Source of the DNA: Pseudomonas sp. ATCC PTA-122608
GTDB taxonomy: Bacteria > Pseudomonadota > Gammaproteobacteria > Pseudomonadales > Pseudomonadaceae
DNA length: 64,000 bases
Assembly (NCBI RefSeq): GCF_001952855.1
Contig: NZ_LPNO01000002.1
Location: forward strand, 254,966 to 318,965
Reading direction: 5' to 3'
This document shows positions 54,260 to 63,155 of the stretch, piece after piece. Under the pieces are notes generated by a model. The model was not told where the DNA came from. It ran no database searches and saw only the letters and a list, made by a program, of their open reading frames with translations. Positions within the stretch are counted from its first letter, which is position 1, and every line of letters begins with the position of its first letter. A program made the position numbers and the translations under genes.

Positions 54260-54287
54260 GGGGTTGGGGTTGGGGTTGGGGTTGGGG
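54260..54287 (+). repeat. Five GGGG tracts with TT loops
   Basis: Five GGGG runs (54260-63, 66-69, 72-75, 78-81, 84-87) are separated by TT only, directly after the ybiT terminator T-run. This is a strong candidate for a parallel G-quadruplex on the + strand. Confidence 0.85.
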
Positions 54288-54620
54288 ACATATCCGTTGC
54301 TTCGGTAACGGCTGCTTAGGGTTCCGCTCTTACAGCGGCTCACTTTTGAACAGCGCAAAAGTAAGCAAAACGCTCTTGCCCCACCACTCGGTGCCTCGCC
54401 CAGGCTCGGCATGCCCGCACTCCGGCTCGGCTCCGCGGGCCGCCGCGACGGCCCGTCCCTGGCCCGTCGCGGCTAAACCGGCGTCCTGCCGGTTTACCCG
54501 CTCCACCGTGCCTACTTGCGGCCATCGTGGTTTAACGGGGCGCCTAAGATCAAAATCAAAAGCCAGATCAACAGCACGGCGGCCTGAAAGCCGACCTGAG
54601 TGGTAGAAGCAAGAGCAAGG
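54286..54620 (+). repeat. Dispersed ~320-bp repeat, copy B
   Basis: The same repeat as at 32455-32785 and, inverted, 55499-56025. It reads from TATCCGTTGCTTCGG to AGTGGTAGAAGC. Its target CTCTTACAG (54327-54335) is uninterrupted. Confidence 0.85.
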
Positions 54621-54649
54621 GCCACAAACAGTCGATTCGCGCTGCGATC

Positions 54650-55490
54650 ACACACACAACTCCCAGACTTCCCCCGCCCCCCTGTGGGAGCCGTCGAGCC
54701 CCAGCGAGGCCGCGATAGCGGTGTGTCAGGCAAACTCTTTATCGACTGTGCCGCCGCCTTCGCAGCCTCGCCAGGGCTCGACAGCTCCCACATTCGATTT
54801 GCGCAACCCAAGTACTTGCGACCGAACACACAACCCCCAGACTTCCCCCGGCCCCTGTGGGAGCCGTCGAGCCCCAGCGAGGCCGCGATAGCGGTGTGTC
54901 AGACAACCTCTTTATCGACCATGCCGCCGCCTTCGCAGCCACGCTAAAGCTCGACAGCTCCCACATTTGATTCGCACAACCCGAGTGCTTGCGACCGAAC
55001 ACACAATCACCAAACTTCCACCGCCCCCTGTGGGAGCCGTCGAGCCCCAGCGAGGCCGCGATGGCGGTGTGTCAGGCAACCTATTTATCGACTATGCCAC
55101 CGCCTTCGCAGCCTCGCTAAAGCTCGACAGCTCCCACATTCGATTTGCGCAACCCGAGTGCTTGCGACCGAACACACAATCACCAAACTTCCACCGCCCC
55201 CTGTGGGAGCCGTCGAGCCCCAGCGAGGCCGCGATGGCGGTGTGTCAGGCAACCTCTTTATCAACTGTTCCGCCGCCTTCGCAGCCTCGCCAGGGCTCGA
55301 CAGCTCCCACATTCGATTTGCGCAACCCAAGTACTTGCGACTGAACACACAACTCCCAGTCTTCCCCCAAACCCTGTGGGAGCCGTCGAGCCCCAGCGAG
55401 GCCGCGATGGCGGCGTATCAGGCAACCTCTTTATCAACCATGCCGCCGCCTTCGCAGCCTCGCTAAAGCTCGACAGCTCCCACATTTGCC
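54650..55490. repeat. Tandem array of ~173-bp units, each an inverted REP pair
   Basis: Units begin at the conserved GTGGGAGCCGTCGAGCCCC at 54684, 54857, 55030, 55203 and 55376, each exactly 173 bases from the next. Every unit has that left arm and an inverted right arm ending GCTCGACAGCTCCCACA, about 110 bases across, then a 63-base spacer with ACTTGCGACCGAACACAC. The left and right arms are partly complementary, so each unit can fold into a long hairpin. About 4.9 units are present. No coding is believed. Confidence 0.9.
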
Positions 55491-55498
55491 CGTGCCCG

Positions 55499-56025
55499 CT
55501 CTGATCTTGCTGTTGCTGTTGCTGTTGCTTCACCACACTCAAGCCGGCCTGTAGGCCGCTGTGCCCTTGATCTGCTGTTGATCTTGATCTTAGGCGCCCC
55601 GTTAAACCACGCTGGCCGAACGCAGGCTTTGGAGCGTGGGTAACCCGGCAGGACGCCGGGTTAGCCGCGCTGGGCCAAGGATGGCCCATCGCGGCGGCCC
55701 ACGGTCCAAAGCCGGAGTGAGGGCACACCGAGCATTAGCGAGGTGCCGAGTGGTGGGGCAAGAGCCCTTTTGGTTACTTTTGGGGCTCTTTTCCAAAAGT
55801 GACCCGCTGTAAGAGCCAGCCCTTTCAAGGTCTTTGGAAAAAGCCTCAAAACATGATCATTTTTTGACCAAAAGAGATGCTAACTGAACCAAATTCAACT
55901 CGTTTTTTTCTTAATTTCAGCCCGGAATAGGCGTAGGACGCGATTTAGGCAAAGACCTTGAAAGGGCTGGCTGTAAGAGCGGAACCCCTATCAGCCATCA
56001 CAAAAACAACGGATATACACCCCCA
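55499..56025 (-). repeat. Dispersed repeat, copy C, inverted and interrupted
   Basis: The reverse complement of copies A and B, from TGATCTTGCTGTTGCTG to CGGATATACACC. A short (TTGCTG)n run is at its start (55506-55530). It is split at 55807-55979 by a 155-bp MITE-like insertion. With copy B it brackets the tandem array in inverted orientation. Confidence 0.85.
55807..55979 (+). mobile_element. 155-bp MITE-like insertion with 9-bp target duplication
   Basis: The element covers 55816-55970. Its ends are a perfect 21-bp terminal inverted repeat beginning CCAGCCCTTTCAAGG (55816-55836 and 55950-55970). It is flanked by identical CTGTAAGAG copies at 55807-55815 and 55971-55979. The empty site is in copies A (32499-32507) and B (54327-54335). 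The interior is AT-rich and encodes nothing recognisable, so a transposase acting in trans is required. A 9-bp duplication fits several transposase families, so no family is assigned. Confidence 0.88.
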
Positions 56026-56115
56026 CCTCAAACACACCAAATATAGTTAGCCTGCTTCCTTTTACCCCAAGCCCTTGCCATGATGCGCTCACCGCCCGCC
56101 CGCGAACGAGTTCAC

Positions 56116-57300
56116 ATGCCTGCCACACAGCCCGCCGCGCCCAGCTCCTTGTCGATCACCCTGCAGATCGTCTCCATCGTGTTCTACACCTTTATCGCGT
56201 TTATCTGTATCGGCCTGCCGATTGCGGTGATCCCCGGCTACGTCCACGGCGAACTGGGCTTCAGCGCAGTAATCGCCGGGATAACCATCGGCTCGCAATA
56301 CCTGGCCACGCTGCTCAGCCGCCCGATGGCCGGACGCATGTCTGACAACGTAGGCACCAAGCGCGCCATCGTGCTGGGCTTGAGCGGAATCCTGCTGAGC
56401 GGCGTGCTGACATTTATCGCCACGCTGATGCAAAGCCTGCCCCTGCTGAGCCTCGGCATATTGATTGTCAGCCGCCTGTTGCTGGGGGTGGCTCAGGGCC
56501 TGATCGGCGTCGGCACCATCAGTTGGTGCATGGGCGCAGTCGGCGCCGAACACACAGCACGCTCGATCTCGTGGAACGGCATCGCCTCCTACGGCGCAAT
56601 CGCAATCGGCGCGCCGCTGGGCGTGGTGATGGTTGCCGACTACGGCTACACCAGCCTTGGCATCGCCCTCACGGTACTTTCCGCCATGGGCCTGTTGCTG
56701 ATCCGCAACAAGCCTTCAGTGCCCGTGGTGCGCGGCGAGCGTCTGCCGTTCTGGGCGGTGTTCGGACGTATCGCGCCGTTTGGCACCAGCCTGTGTCTCG
56801 CATCGATTGGCTACGGCACCCTCACCACCTTCGTCACCCTCTACTACCTGAGCCTCGGCTGGACCGGCGCCGCCTGGTGCCTGACGGTATTTGGCGTGTG
56901 CTTTATCCTGTCGCGCCTGGTGTTCATCTCCGCCATCAACCGCTTCGGCGGCTTCACGGCAGCGATTGCCTGCATGACCATCGAAACCCTCGGGCTCACG
57001 CTGCTCTGGCTGGCACCGTCCCCCGGCGTGGCCTTGATCGGCGCAGGGCTGACCGGCTTTGGCTTGTCGCTGGTCTACCCGGCGCTGGGCGTGGAGGCGA
57101 TCAAGCAGGTGCCCAACAGCAGCCGGGGCGCCGGGTTGAGTGCGTATGCGGTGTTTTTTGACCTGGCGCTGGCGATTGCTGGCCCGGTGATGGGCGCCGT
57201 GGCGTTGAACCTGGGCTATTCGTGGATCTTCTTTTGCGCCGCCCTGCTCTCGGTCACCGGCCTGGGCCTGACGTTGATGCTCAAGCGTCGCGCTTACTGA
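56116..57300 (+). CDS. MFS transporter, YhhS/YfcJ-like
   Basis: A 394-residue, 12-TM MFS protein. Its first helix has FYTFIAFICIGLPIAVIPGYVH and LLSRPMAGRMSDNVGTKRAIVLG follows as the loop 2-3 motif. It resembles YfcJ/YhhS transporters; the substrate is unknown. I use the start at 56116; a frame from 56080 adds 12 residues and has no better ribosome site. Its end overlaps by seven bases the end of the convergent hydrolase. Confidence 0.82.
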   Translation: MPATQPAAPSSLSITLQIVSIVFYTFIAFICIGLPIAVIPGYVHGELGFSAVIAGITIGSQYLATLLSRPMAGRMSDNVGTKRAIVLGLSGILLSGVLTFIATLMQSLPLLSLGILIVSRLLLGVAQGLIGVGTISWCMGAVGAEHTARSISWNGIASYGAIAIGAPLGVVMVADYGYTSLGIALTVLSAMGLLLIRNKPSVPVVRGERLPFWAVFGRIAPFGTSLCLASIGYGTLTTFVTLYYLSLGWTGAAWCLTVFGVCFILSRLVFISAINRFGGFTAAIACMTIETLGLTLLWLAPSPGVALIGAGLTGFGLSLVYPALGVEAIKQVPNSSRGAGLSAYAVFFDLALAIAGPVMGAVALNLGYSWIFFCAALLSVTGLGLTLMLKRRAY

Positions 57301-58331
57301 TCTGCCGTCTGCAAACCCGCCCGGGTGGATTGCCCGAGGGTGTGATTGAAAAACCGCCCGGCCTCGGAAATCAGGTCGCGGTGGATGCTTTCACGGTCAA
57401 CCCCGTCGGCATCAGTGCACATGGCGGGCATCGCGGCCAACTGGCTCTCGTCGCAGGGCGCCATGAACACAAAGTGCCCTGCCCCGGCCAACAGTTTGAA
57501 GTTCGGCGGCTCCGGCAGTTTGCGCGCCAGGGCCTCGGCGTTCTTGTCCACGGCCACCAGCTTGTCGCCGTCGCCGCTGTAGAGCAGCACCGGCACATGC
57601 ACGTCGGCGAGGGTGTGACGGCCAAACATCAGGCTCAACGGCGCCATCAACATCAGCGCGTGGATGCGCGGGTCGGCCTGGGGCTGCAAATCGTCACGGT
57701 CGACGATCAGTTCGCCCTTGGTGGTGCAGGCGTCGCGATCTTCGGGGCGTTGTTGGCAGTAGCGGCGCAGGCGGTCCAGGTCCGGCTTGGCGCCGGCGAG
57801 GATCAACGCGGTTTCGCCACCGGCCGAATAACCGATGACACCCACCTGATCGACGTTGACGAACGGCGACAGCATCGGGTCGCCGAGGGTGGCGGTGATG
57901 GCTTCGGAAATCTGGATCGGGCGCCCATACAGGTTGCTCAAGGTGCCCAGGCGGCTGTGATCCTTGTAGTTGTCGCCGGGGTGCAGCACCGCCACCACGA
58001 CAAACCCCTTGCGTGCCAGGGAGGTGGCAAGGTCGTGCAGGGCCAGGGGTGTGCCGGTATTGCCGTGGGACAGCATCAACATCGGAAAGCGGCCGATGGC
58101 GATTTTCGAGTCTTCAGTGGCCGCGATGTGATAAGTGCCCACTTGGGTAACGTGTTCCTGGTCGGTGGACGGATAGAACGCAACGGCCTTCATCGGCTGC
58201 AAATCCAGCGGATCAAGAAAAGTCATGCGATGGAAGCCCACACTCCAATGAGGGTGCGGTGCGGGCGCGGCTTGCACTGAAATCAGGCCGCCGAGCAGAG
58301 AAAGAACCAGGATTGCACAAAGACGCATCAT
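57294..58331 (-). CDS. Secreted alpha/beta hydrolase, PAF-acetylhydrolase/dienelactone hydrolase-like
   Basis: A 345-residue protein with a signal peptide (LCAILVLSLLGGLISVQA|A). The alpha/beta core shows SHGNTGTPLALHDLA (oxyanion region), the nucleophile elbow VIGYSAGGETAL, an Asp after LLYSGDGDKLV and a His in AGHFVFMAPC. This is a Ser hydrolase, probably of periplasmic esters or dipeptide-like substrates. The start at 58331 keeps the signal peptide; the frame from 58382 extends it. It is convergent with the MFS gene. Confidence 0.83.
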   Translation of the reverse strand: MMRLCAILVLSLLGGLISVQAAPAPHPHWSVGFHRMTFLDPLDLQPMKAVAFYPSTDQEHVTQVGTYHIAATEDSKIAIGRFPMLMLSHGNTGTPLALHDLATSLARKGFVVVAVLHPGDNYKDHSRLGTLSNLYGRPIQISEAITATLGDPMLSPFVNVDQVGVIGYSAGGETALILAGAKPDLDRLRRYCQQRPEDRDACTTKGELIVDRDDLQPQADPRIHALMLMAPLSLMFGRHTLADVHVPVLLYSGDGDKLVAVDKNAEALARKLPEPPNFKLLAGAGHFVFMAPCDESQLAAMPAMCTDADGVDRESIHRDLISEAGRFFNHTLGQSTRAGLQTADQ

Positions 58332-58454
58332 GGGGATGTCCACCTTTGCTGCGTAAGCCCGCGTAGCTGTTGAAATATCCATGGTTCAGGCGCTCGGACG
58401 GGCAGGGTTTACCCATGCGTGCATAACCTGGGCCAAAGTAGTGACAGCGGGTAA

Positions 58455-58506
58455 ACGAAAAAACTCCGTACTCCGATCGCTTTTCAGGCGAGCAGAATAC
58501 AGAGTT
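58455..58506 (-). terminator. Rho-independent terminator of azoR
   Basis: On the minus strand AACTCTGTATTC pairs with GAGTACGGAGTT around the TGCTCGC/GCGATCG stem, followed by a run of T. It lies just after the azoR stop. Confidence 0.75.
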
Positions 58507-58558
58507 TAGGCGCCTCGAATCAGATTGATATCGAGGAACAGCAAAATTTACACAAGTC

Positions 58559-59170
58559 TTACGCTGCGGCGAACAACTGGTCGCTGATCAATACATGGGC
58601 GTCGCTGAGCGCCTTGGTACGGGCCTCGTCACCGTAAGCCAAGCCGTGGGCACGGACGAACTCGATGTCGGTGATCCCGAGGAAACCCAACAGCACGGTC
58701 AAGTAGTCTTCGTGGGCTGCGCCAGTCGGCTGACCTACATGCAAGCCGCCGGAGGTGGAGACAATGATGACTTTCTTGCCGCCACACAGGCCTTCCGGGC
58801 CGGCTTCGGTGTAACGGAACGTCTGGCCGGCGACGGCAATGCGGTCGATCCAGGCTTTCAGTTGGGTCGGGATGGTGAAGTTGTACATCGGCGCAGCCAG
58901 CACTACGGCGTCTGCTGCCAGGAATTCGGCCAGGGTGGAAGCGCTCAGGTCGGCTTCGTGCTTTTGCACGGCATCGCGCAATTCGGCGGCAGTGCCCAGG
59001 GCGCCCAGGGTGACACCGGAGAAGTGACTGATGGCGTCAGCGGCCAAGTCACGATAAACCACTTCGACACCCGGCTCTGCTGCCTGCCAGGCTTTGACTA
59101 CACCTGCGCTCAACTGACGGGAAACCGAGTTGTCGCCGAGGATGCTGGAATCGATATGCAATAGTTTCAT
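58559..59170 (-). CDS. azoR: FMN-dependent NADH-azoreductase
   Basis: A 203-residue flavodoxin-like enzyme. [22 protein letters not shown] is the FMN-phosphate loop; [36 protein letters not shown] and VSTSGG are family blocks. It reduces quinones and azo compounds with NADH. GGAGATGAACC precedes the ATG. The intergenic region behind it holds GTCCCACTTACAGGAC (59268-59283), the same operator-like motif as before the LysR gene 1.2 kb away. Confidence 0.93.
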   Translation of the reverse strand: MKLLHIDSSILGDNSVSRQLSAGVVKAWQAAEPGVEVVYRDLAADAISHFSGVTLGALGTAAELRDAVQKHEADLSASTLAEFLAADAVVLAAPMYNFTIPTQLKAWIDRIAVAGQTFRYTEAGPEGLCGGKKVIIVSTSGGLHVGQPTGAAHEDYLTVLLGFLGITDIEFVRAHGLAYGDEARTKALSDAHVLISDQLFAAA

Positions 59171-59267
59171 GGTTCATCTCCAAGTAAGTATCGCCAAGGG
59201 CGACTGAATGGAAATAAGCCTACAGATGAAACCAATCGGCGATTAGTCGGGCAAAATGCGATTGTTC

Positions 59268-59283
59268 GTCCCACTTACAGGAC
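59268..59283. promoter_or_regulatory. Operator candidate upstream of azoR
   Basis: GTCCCACTTACAGGAC has GTCC..GGAC symmetry and matches GTCCCACAGACAGGAC at 60438-60453 in 14 of 16 positions. Flanking GTTC and A also match, so 19 of 21 bases are shared. Confidence 0.6.
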
Positions 59284-59290
59284 AGTGCTT

Positions 59291-60229
59291 TTAGTGGGAT
59301 GACACATAGATGGACGCAGTGGTCGGCGCCGGCAGCGCATAGGTGCGCTTCATCCAGTCAATTTCTTCATGGGGCGTGCGACCAAAGAATCGCTTGAACT
59401 CACGACTGAACTGCGAGGCGCTCTCGTACCCGACCTTGGCACAGGCAGTGGCGGCAGTGATGTCGCTTCTAAGCATCAGCAATCGCGCCTGGTGCAAGCG
59501 CGTCGACTTCAGGTACTGCATGGGCGAAGTGTCAGTCACCGTACGAAAGTGCGCGTGAAAACTCGGCACACTCATCATCGCTTCCTTGGCCAGCTCCTCC
59601 ACGTCCAGGCGCTGAGCATAACAAGCGTGAATCTTGCGAATCGCCCGGGCCACCTTGCCAAACTGGCCCTGGCGATTCAGCGCCGCGCGCATCGAACCGC
59701 CCTGCTCCCCGGTGATGATGCGGTAGTAGATTTCCCGCATAAGGGTCGGCCCAAGCACCTGCGCCTCCACCGGCACGCTCATCACTTGCAGAAAGCGCAG
59801 CAACGACTCACTGAGCTTGTCGTCCATTGGCGAGGAGTACATGCCCTTTGGCCTGGCTTCGGGCTGCGGCGCCAACGCGTCAAGCTCCAGCATCAGTTCG
59901 GCGGCCAGGTTGAAATCCAGGCGCAAATACACGGCGAGCATCGGCTCTGCTTCACTGGCCTCGGTTTCCATGGTGAACGGCACCGGCACCGACACCACCA
60001 GGTAGTGCTGGGCGTCGTAGACATAAATGTCTTCACCCAGGTAACCGCGCTTGCGGCCCTGGCACACGATCACAATACCCGGGTCGTAAAGCACCGGAAT
60101 TCGCGTCAGCGGCCGGTTGGAACGCAGGAAACGCACGTCATCCAGCGGCGTCAGGTTGTAACCCTCAACGGGCGCCAACTGTCCCATCAGCTCGATGATT
60201 CGGCGGGTACGCGGATGTTCAAGGCTCAT
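59291..60229 (-). CDS. AraC-family regulator (AraC_N type)
   Basis: A 312-residue regulator. The N-terminal domain carries PVEGYNLTPLDDVRFLRSNRPLTRIPVLYDPGIVIVCQGRKRGYLGE, the AraC_N (PF06719) signature. The C-terminal HTH-18 has VEELAKEAMMSVPSFHAHFRTVTDTSPMQYLKSTRLHQARLLM and ACAKVGYESASQFSREFKRFFGRTP. It lies between azoR and the LysR gene. It is on the azoR strand and its stop ends eight bases after the shared operator-like motif. Targets may be azoR or the genes beyond. Confidence 0.88.
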   Translation of the reverse strand: MSLEHPRTRRIIELMGQLAPVEGYNLTPLDDVRFLRSNRPLTRIPVLYDPGIVIVCQGRKRGYLGEDIYVYDAQHYLVVSVPVPFTMETEASEAEPMLAVYLRLDFNLAAELMLELDALAPQPEARPKGMYSSPMDDKLSESLLRFLQVMSVPVEAQVLGPTLMREIYYRIITGEQGGSMRAALNRQGQFGKVARAIRKIHACYAQRLDVEELAKEAMMSVPSFHAHFRTVTDTSPMQYLKSTRLHQARLLMLRSDITAATACAKVGYESASQFSREFKRFFGRTPHEEIDWMKRTYALPAPTTASIYVSSH

Positions 60230-60298
60230 TGGAATGCACTGGACGGGAAAACCAAAAGGTAACCCGCCGGTACCTTACTGGCCAGCCCTGCTTCCCCC

Positions 60299-60398
60299 TG
60301 TAGGAGCGAGCTTGCTCGCGAAAAACGTCAACGATAACGCGGGTATCCTGAATGCACGCGGTATCCGCGGTTTTTTCGCGAGCAAGCTCGCTCCTACA
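60299..60398. repeat. REP doublet (REPIN) 3
   Basis: TGTAGGAGCGAGCTTGCTCG and its inverted partner at 60379-60398 fold into a long hairpin, in the gap between divergent AraC and LysR genes. Confidence 0.93.
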
Positions 60399-60437
60399 TT
60401 TTAGGGTGGATTTGCCTGCGCGGGACGCGGATAGTTC

Positions 60438-60453
60438 GTCCCACAGACAGGAC
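60438..60453. promoter_or_regulatory. Operator candidate upstream of the LysR gene
   Basis: GTCCCACAGACAGGAC ends 12 bases before the LysR ATG and has GTCC..GGAC symmetry, matching the azoR site. This position is typical of autorepression. Confidence 0.6.
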
Positions 60454-60465
60454 AATAGGCCAACC

Positions 60466-61374
60466 ATGCAAGATCTGAATGACCTCTACTATTTCGCCAA
60501 AGTAGTGGAAGCCGGCGGTTTCGCCGCCGCCGGCCGGCTGCTGGGGATTCCCAAGTCGCGGCTGTCGCGGCGCATTGCCGAACTGGAAGAGCGCCTCGGC
60601 GCCCGCTTGCTACAACGCACCACCCGCCAACTGACCCTGACTGCCGTGGGTGAACGCTACCTGCGCCACTGCCAGGCAATGTTGCTGGAGGCGGAAATGG
60701 CCGATGAGGCGGTGGCCAGCATGTCCAGCGAGCCCCGTGGCCGGCTGCGCGTCAGCAGCCCGGTGGGCCTGGCTCACCAATTCCTGCAGACCGTGGTGGC
60801 GGAGTTTCTCACCGCCAACCCACTGGTGCAGTTGGAGATGAGCCTGGTCAATCGCCGCGTCGACCTGGTGGCCGAAGGCATCGATGTGGCCTTGCGCGTG
60901 CGGGAACTGGGGGATGAAGACCCGTTGCTGGTGACCAAACGCCTGCGCCAAGCCCAGACGGCGATTGTCGCCAGCCCCGGCTTTGTGCGTGAGCGGCAGA
61001 TCAACAGCCTGGACGACCTCAAACAATTGCCGGTGCTGGGCGCCCTGGAAGCAGACCGCATGGTGCACTTCCGCATGCTCAGCCCGGAAGGCAACAGCCA
61101 CGACCTAGTCATGGAAGCCCGGCTGGGCATCGATGATTTCCTGGTACGCAAGGCCTGCGCCCTCGCCGGCCTGGGGTTCACCGTGCTGCCGATGATGTAT
61201 TGCGAGGAGGAATTGGCCAGCGGCCAGTTGGTGCAGTTGCTGCCCGAATGGTCATTGCCCGGCGGCTGGTTGCAGGCGGTTTACCCACATCGACGTGGCG
61301 TATTACCGGCTGTGCGCGCCTGGATCGACCACCTGGATAACGCCTTCAAAGGGTGTGGAGACCGTTTGCTATGA
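60466..61374 (+). CDS. LysR-family regulator of azoR (proposed)
   Basis: A 302-residue LysR regulator. The N-terminus MQDLNDLYYFAKVVEAGGFAAAGRLLGIPKSRLSRRIAELEERLGARLLQRTTRQL is of the PecT/YhjC-like type. The effector domain follows with RVSSPVGLAHQF. Its start was set at 60466 by the usual LysR beginning; the frame from 60352 would run through a REP doublet. The motif at 60438-60453 is proposed as its operator and recurs upstream of azoR. It overlaps the following MmcQ gene by ATGA. Confidence 0.87.
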   Translation: MQDLNDLYYFAKVVEAGGFAAAGRLLGIPKSRLSRRIAELEERLGARLLQRTTRQLTLTAVGERYLRHCQAMLLEAEMADEAVASMSSEPRGRLRVSSPVGLAHQFLQTVVAEFLTANPLVQLEMSLVNRRVDLVAEGIDVALRVRELGDEDPLLVTKRLRQAQTAIVASPGFVRERQINSLDDLKQLPVLGALEADRMVHFRMLSPEGNSHDLVMEARLGIDDFLVRKACALAGLGFTVLPMMYCEEELASGQLVQLLPEWSLPGGWLQAVYPHRRGVLPAVRAWIDHLDNAFKGCGDRLL

Positions 61375-61733
61375 GACTGACCGAAGAACAAGTCGCCACG
61401 TTTTGCCTGGGCTTGCCCGGTGCGCGGGAAGATTACAAATGGGGCGGCGTGCGGGTGTTTTCGATTGCCGGCAACAAGATGTTTGCCTTGCAGAACCTGC
61501 GGGGTGACTCGCTGGCGTTCAAGGTCGACAAGGAGCTGTTCCTGGGCCACGTAGACCGCCCGGGCATCCATCCGGCGCCGTACCTGGCGCGGGCGCAGTG
61601 GATCATCATGGAAACGCCCTACCCGCTGGGCGCTGAAGAACTGCGTGGCCTGTTGCAGCGTTCCCACCAATTGGTGGTGAGCAAGCTGCCCAAGCGCACG
61701 CAGGTCGGCTTGTTGCTAGAAAATCGAGAGTAG
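61371..61733 (+). CDS. MmcQ/YjbR-family DNA-binding-like protein
   Basis: A 120-residue MmcQ/YjbR domain protein: LTEEQVATFCLGLPGAREDYKWGGVRVFSIAGNKMFAL, then FKVDKELFLGHVDRPGIHPAPYLARAQWIIM, with the C-terminal helix SHQLVVSKLPKR. The family has a CyaY-like fold and unknown function. Its ATG overlaps the LysR stop, so it is probably co-transcribed with the regulator. The end overlaps the convergent DUF1294 gene by 18 bases. Confidence 0.85.
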   Translation: MRLTEEQVATFCLGLPGAREDYKWGGVRVFSIAGNKMFALQNLRGDSLAFKVDKELFLGHVDRPGIHPAPYLARAQWIIMETPYPLGAEELRGLLQRSHQLVVSKLPKRTQVGLLLENRE

Positions 61734-62099
61734 CGTGCCGCCGAGGAACAACCGGTCAATCCAGAACACCTGGTGCAGCAACACGATCAACCAGAACACC
61801 ACCTGATAAGACACCTTGCGCGTCTTGTGGCGGAACACCTGCTGGGCAATCAACGCCCCCGGCCAACCGCCTGCCAGCTCCACCGCGTGCAGGACGTTTT
61901 CCGGGGTGCGCCAACTGTTTTCACGGGCCTTGCGCTTGTCGCTCCAGTACAGCAGGAACGCCACCACACTGACCCCGCCATAGGCCACCAGCGGGATCAG
62001 CGAAACCCCGCGATACCCCAGCAACGCCGAACCAAACAGCGGCGCGGCGCACAACAGCACCAACACCAGCGCCTTCAAGCGCGGATGCTGGATGTTCAT
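61716..62099 (-). CDS. DUF1294 membrane protein
   Basis: A 127-residue protein with three to four TM segments ([57 protein letters not shown]). It has the DUF1294 block [49 protein letters not shown]. The start at 62099 makes an ATGA overlap with the uppP stop, so it is coupled to uppP. Function is unknown for the family, though a membrane role is likely. Confidence 0.85.
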   Translation of the reverse strand: MNIQHPRLKALVLVLLCAAPLFGSALLGYRGVSLIPLVAYGGVSVVAFLLYWSDKRKARENSWRTPENVLHAVELAGGWPGALIAQQVFRHKTRKVSYQVVFWLIVLLHQVFWIDRLFLGGTLLSIF

Positions 62100-62926
62100 G
62101 GCTTGACGGCTGACCAGTCGATCCAGCCGAACTGCCAAGTGGCCAGAATTACCAGGCCGAAGGCGATCCGGTACCAGGCAAACGCCGCGTAGCTGTGGCT
62201 GGCGATGAACTTGAGCAGCGCCTTGACCGCGATCATCGCGAAGATGAACGAGGTGACGAACCCGATGGCAAACACCGGCAGGTCATCGGGCTGGAACAGG
62301 TGGCGGTACTTGTAGCCCGAATACACCGCAGCGCCGACCATAGTCGGCATCGCCAGGAAGAACGAGAACTCGGTGGCCGTCTTGCGCGACAGGCCGAACA
62401 ACAGGCCGCCAATGATGGTGGCACCGGAGCGCGAGGTACCCGGGATCATCGCCAGGCACTGGGCGAAGCCGACTTTGATGGCGTCCTTCCAGGTGATGTC
62501 GTCGACGGTTTCGGCGTGCACTTCATGTTGGCGACGCTCGGCCCACAACATGATGATGCCGCCCACTACCAATGCCGCCGCAACGGTGATCGGGTTGAAC
62601 AGGTAGTGCTTGATCAGGTCGGCGAAAATCACCCCCAACACCACCGCCGGCAATACGGCGATGATCAGGTTGATGGTAAAACGCTGGGCATTGCGTTGGG
62701 TCGGCAAGCCGATCACCACATCCAGGATCTTGCGTCGAAACTCCCACACCACCGCCAGGATCGCGCCGAGCTGGATGATGATGTTGAACGCTTCAAAGCG
62801 CTCGCCACCGAAGTTGATCAGGTCGGCGACGATAATCTGGTGCCCGGTACTGGAGATCGGCAAAAACTCCGTCAGCCCTTCTACAACGCCGAGTATCAGT
62901 GCCTGTACGGCGGTCCAAAGATCCAT
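62096..62926 (-). CDS. uppP: Undecaprenyl-diphosphatase UppP (BacA)
   Basis: A 276-residue integral membrane enzyme. It has the family active-site block [16 protein letters not shown], the second block [30 protein letters not shown] and about eight TM helices. It dephosphorylates undecaprenyl diphosphate to recycle the carrier lipid of peptidoglycan and other cell-surface polymers. GGGGGA precedes the ATG at 62926 by five bases; a frame from 62938 has none. Confidence 0.95.
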   Translation of the reverse strand: MDLWTAVQALILGVVEGLTEFLPISSTGHQIIVADLINFGGERFEAFNIIIQLGAILAVVWEFRRKILDVVIGLPTQRNAQRFTINLIIAVLPAVVLGVIFADLIKHYLFNPITVAAALVVGGIIMLWAERRQHEVHAETVDDITWKDAIKVGFAQCLAMIPGTSRSGATIIGGLLFGLSRKTATEFSFFLAMPTMVGAAVYSGYKYRHLFQPDDLPVFAIGFVTSFIFAMIAVKALLKFIASHSYAAFAWYRIAFGLVILATWQFGWIDWSAVKP

Positions 62927-63155
62927 CGATTCCCCCAAAGGTCATGCCCACGGCATGCCTCGTTCATATTTTTTAGACGTTCACTAACGAAGAATGCGCT
63001 GCAAGCACAGCGCAAATAATCAAGGCCGAACTGCGAAAATTCCGTGAAAAATCAGGCAGGACTCAGGTTTTTTGATTCTGGGCCGAAAGCCTATCAGACA
63101 AGCCGGAAATGTCGAAGCAGCGCCCAAAATTATAAGAACACGGAGTGCCAGGACC

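Noticed and set aside
54650..55490. CRISPR array
   Set aside because: The periodic units are 173 bases and nearly identical throughout, with no short repeats separating unique spacers, and no cas gene is present.
54640..55500. Small reading frames inside the tandem array
   Set aside because: They recur with the repeat period, lack ribosome sites and read as translated REP sequence.
60352..60465. Extended N-terminus of the LysR protein
   Set aside because: The extension would be translated from a REP doublet and the operator-like motif; the start at 60466 is the standard LysR start.
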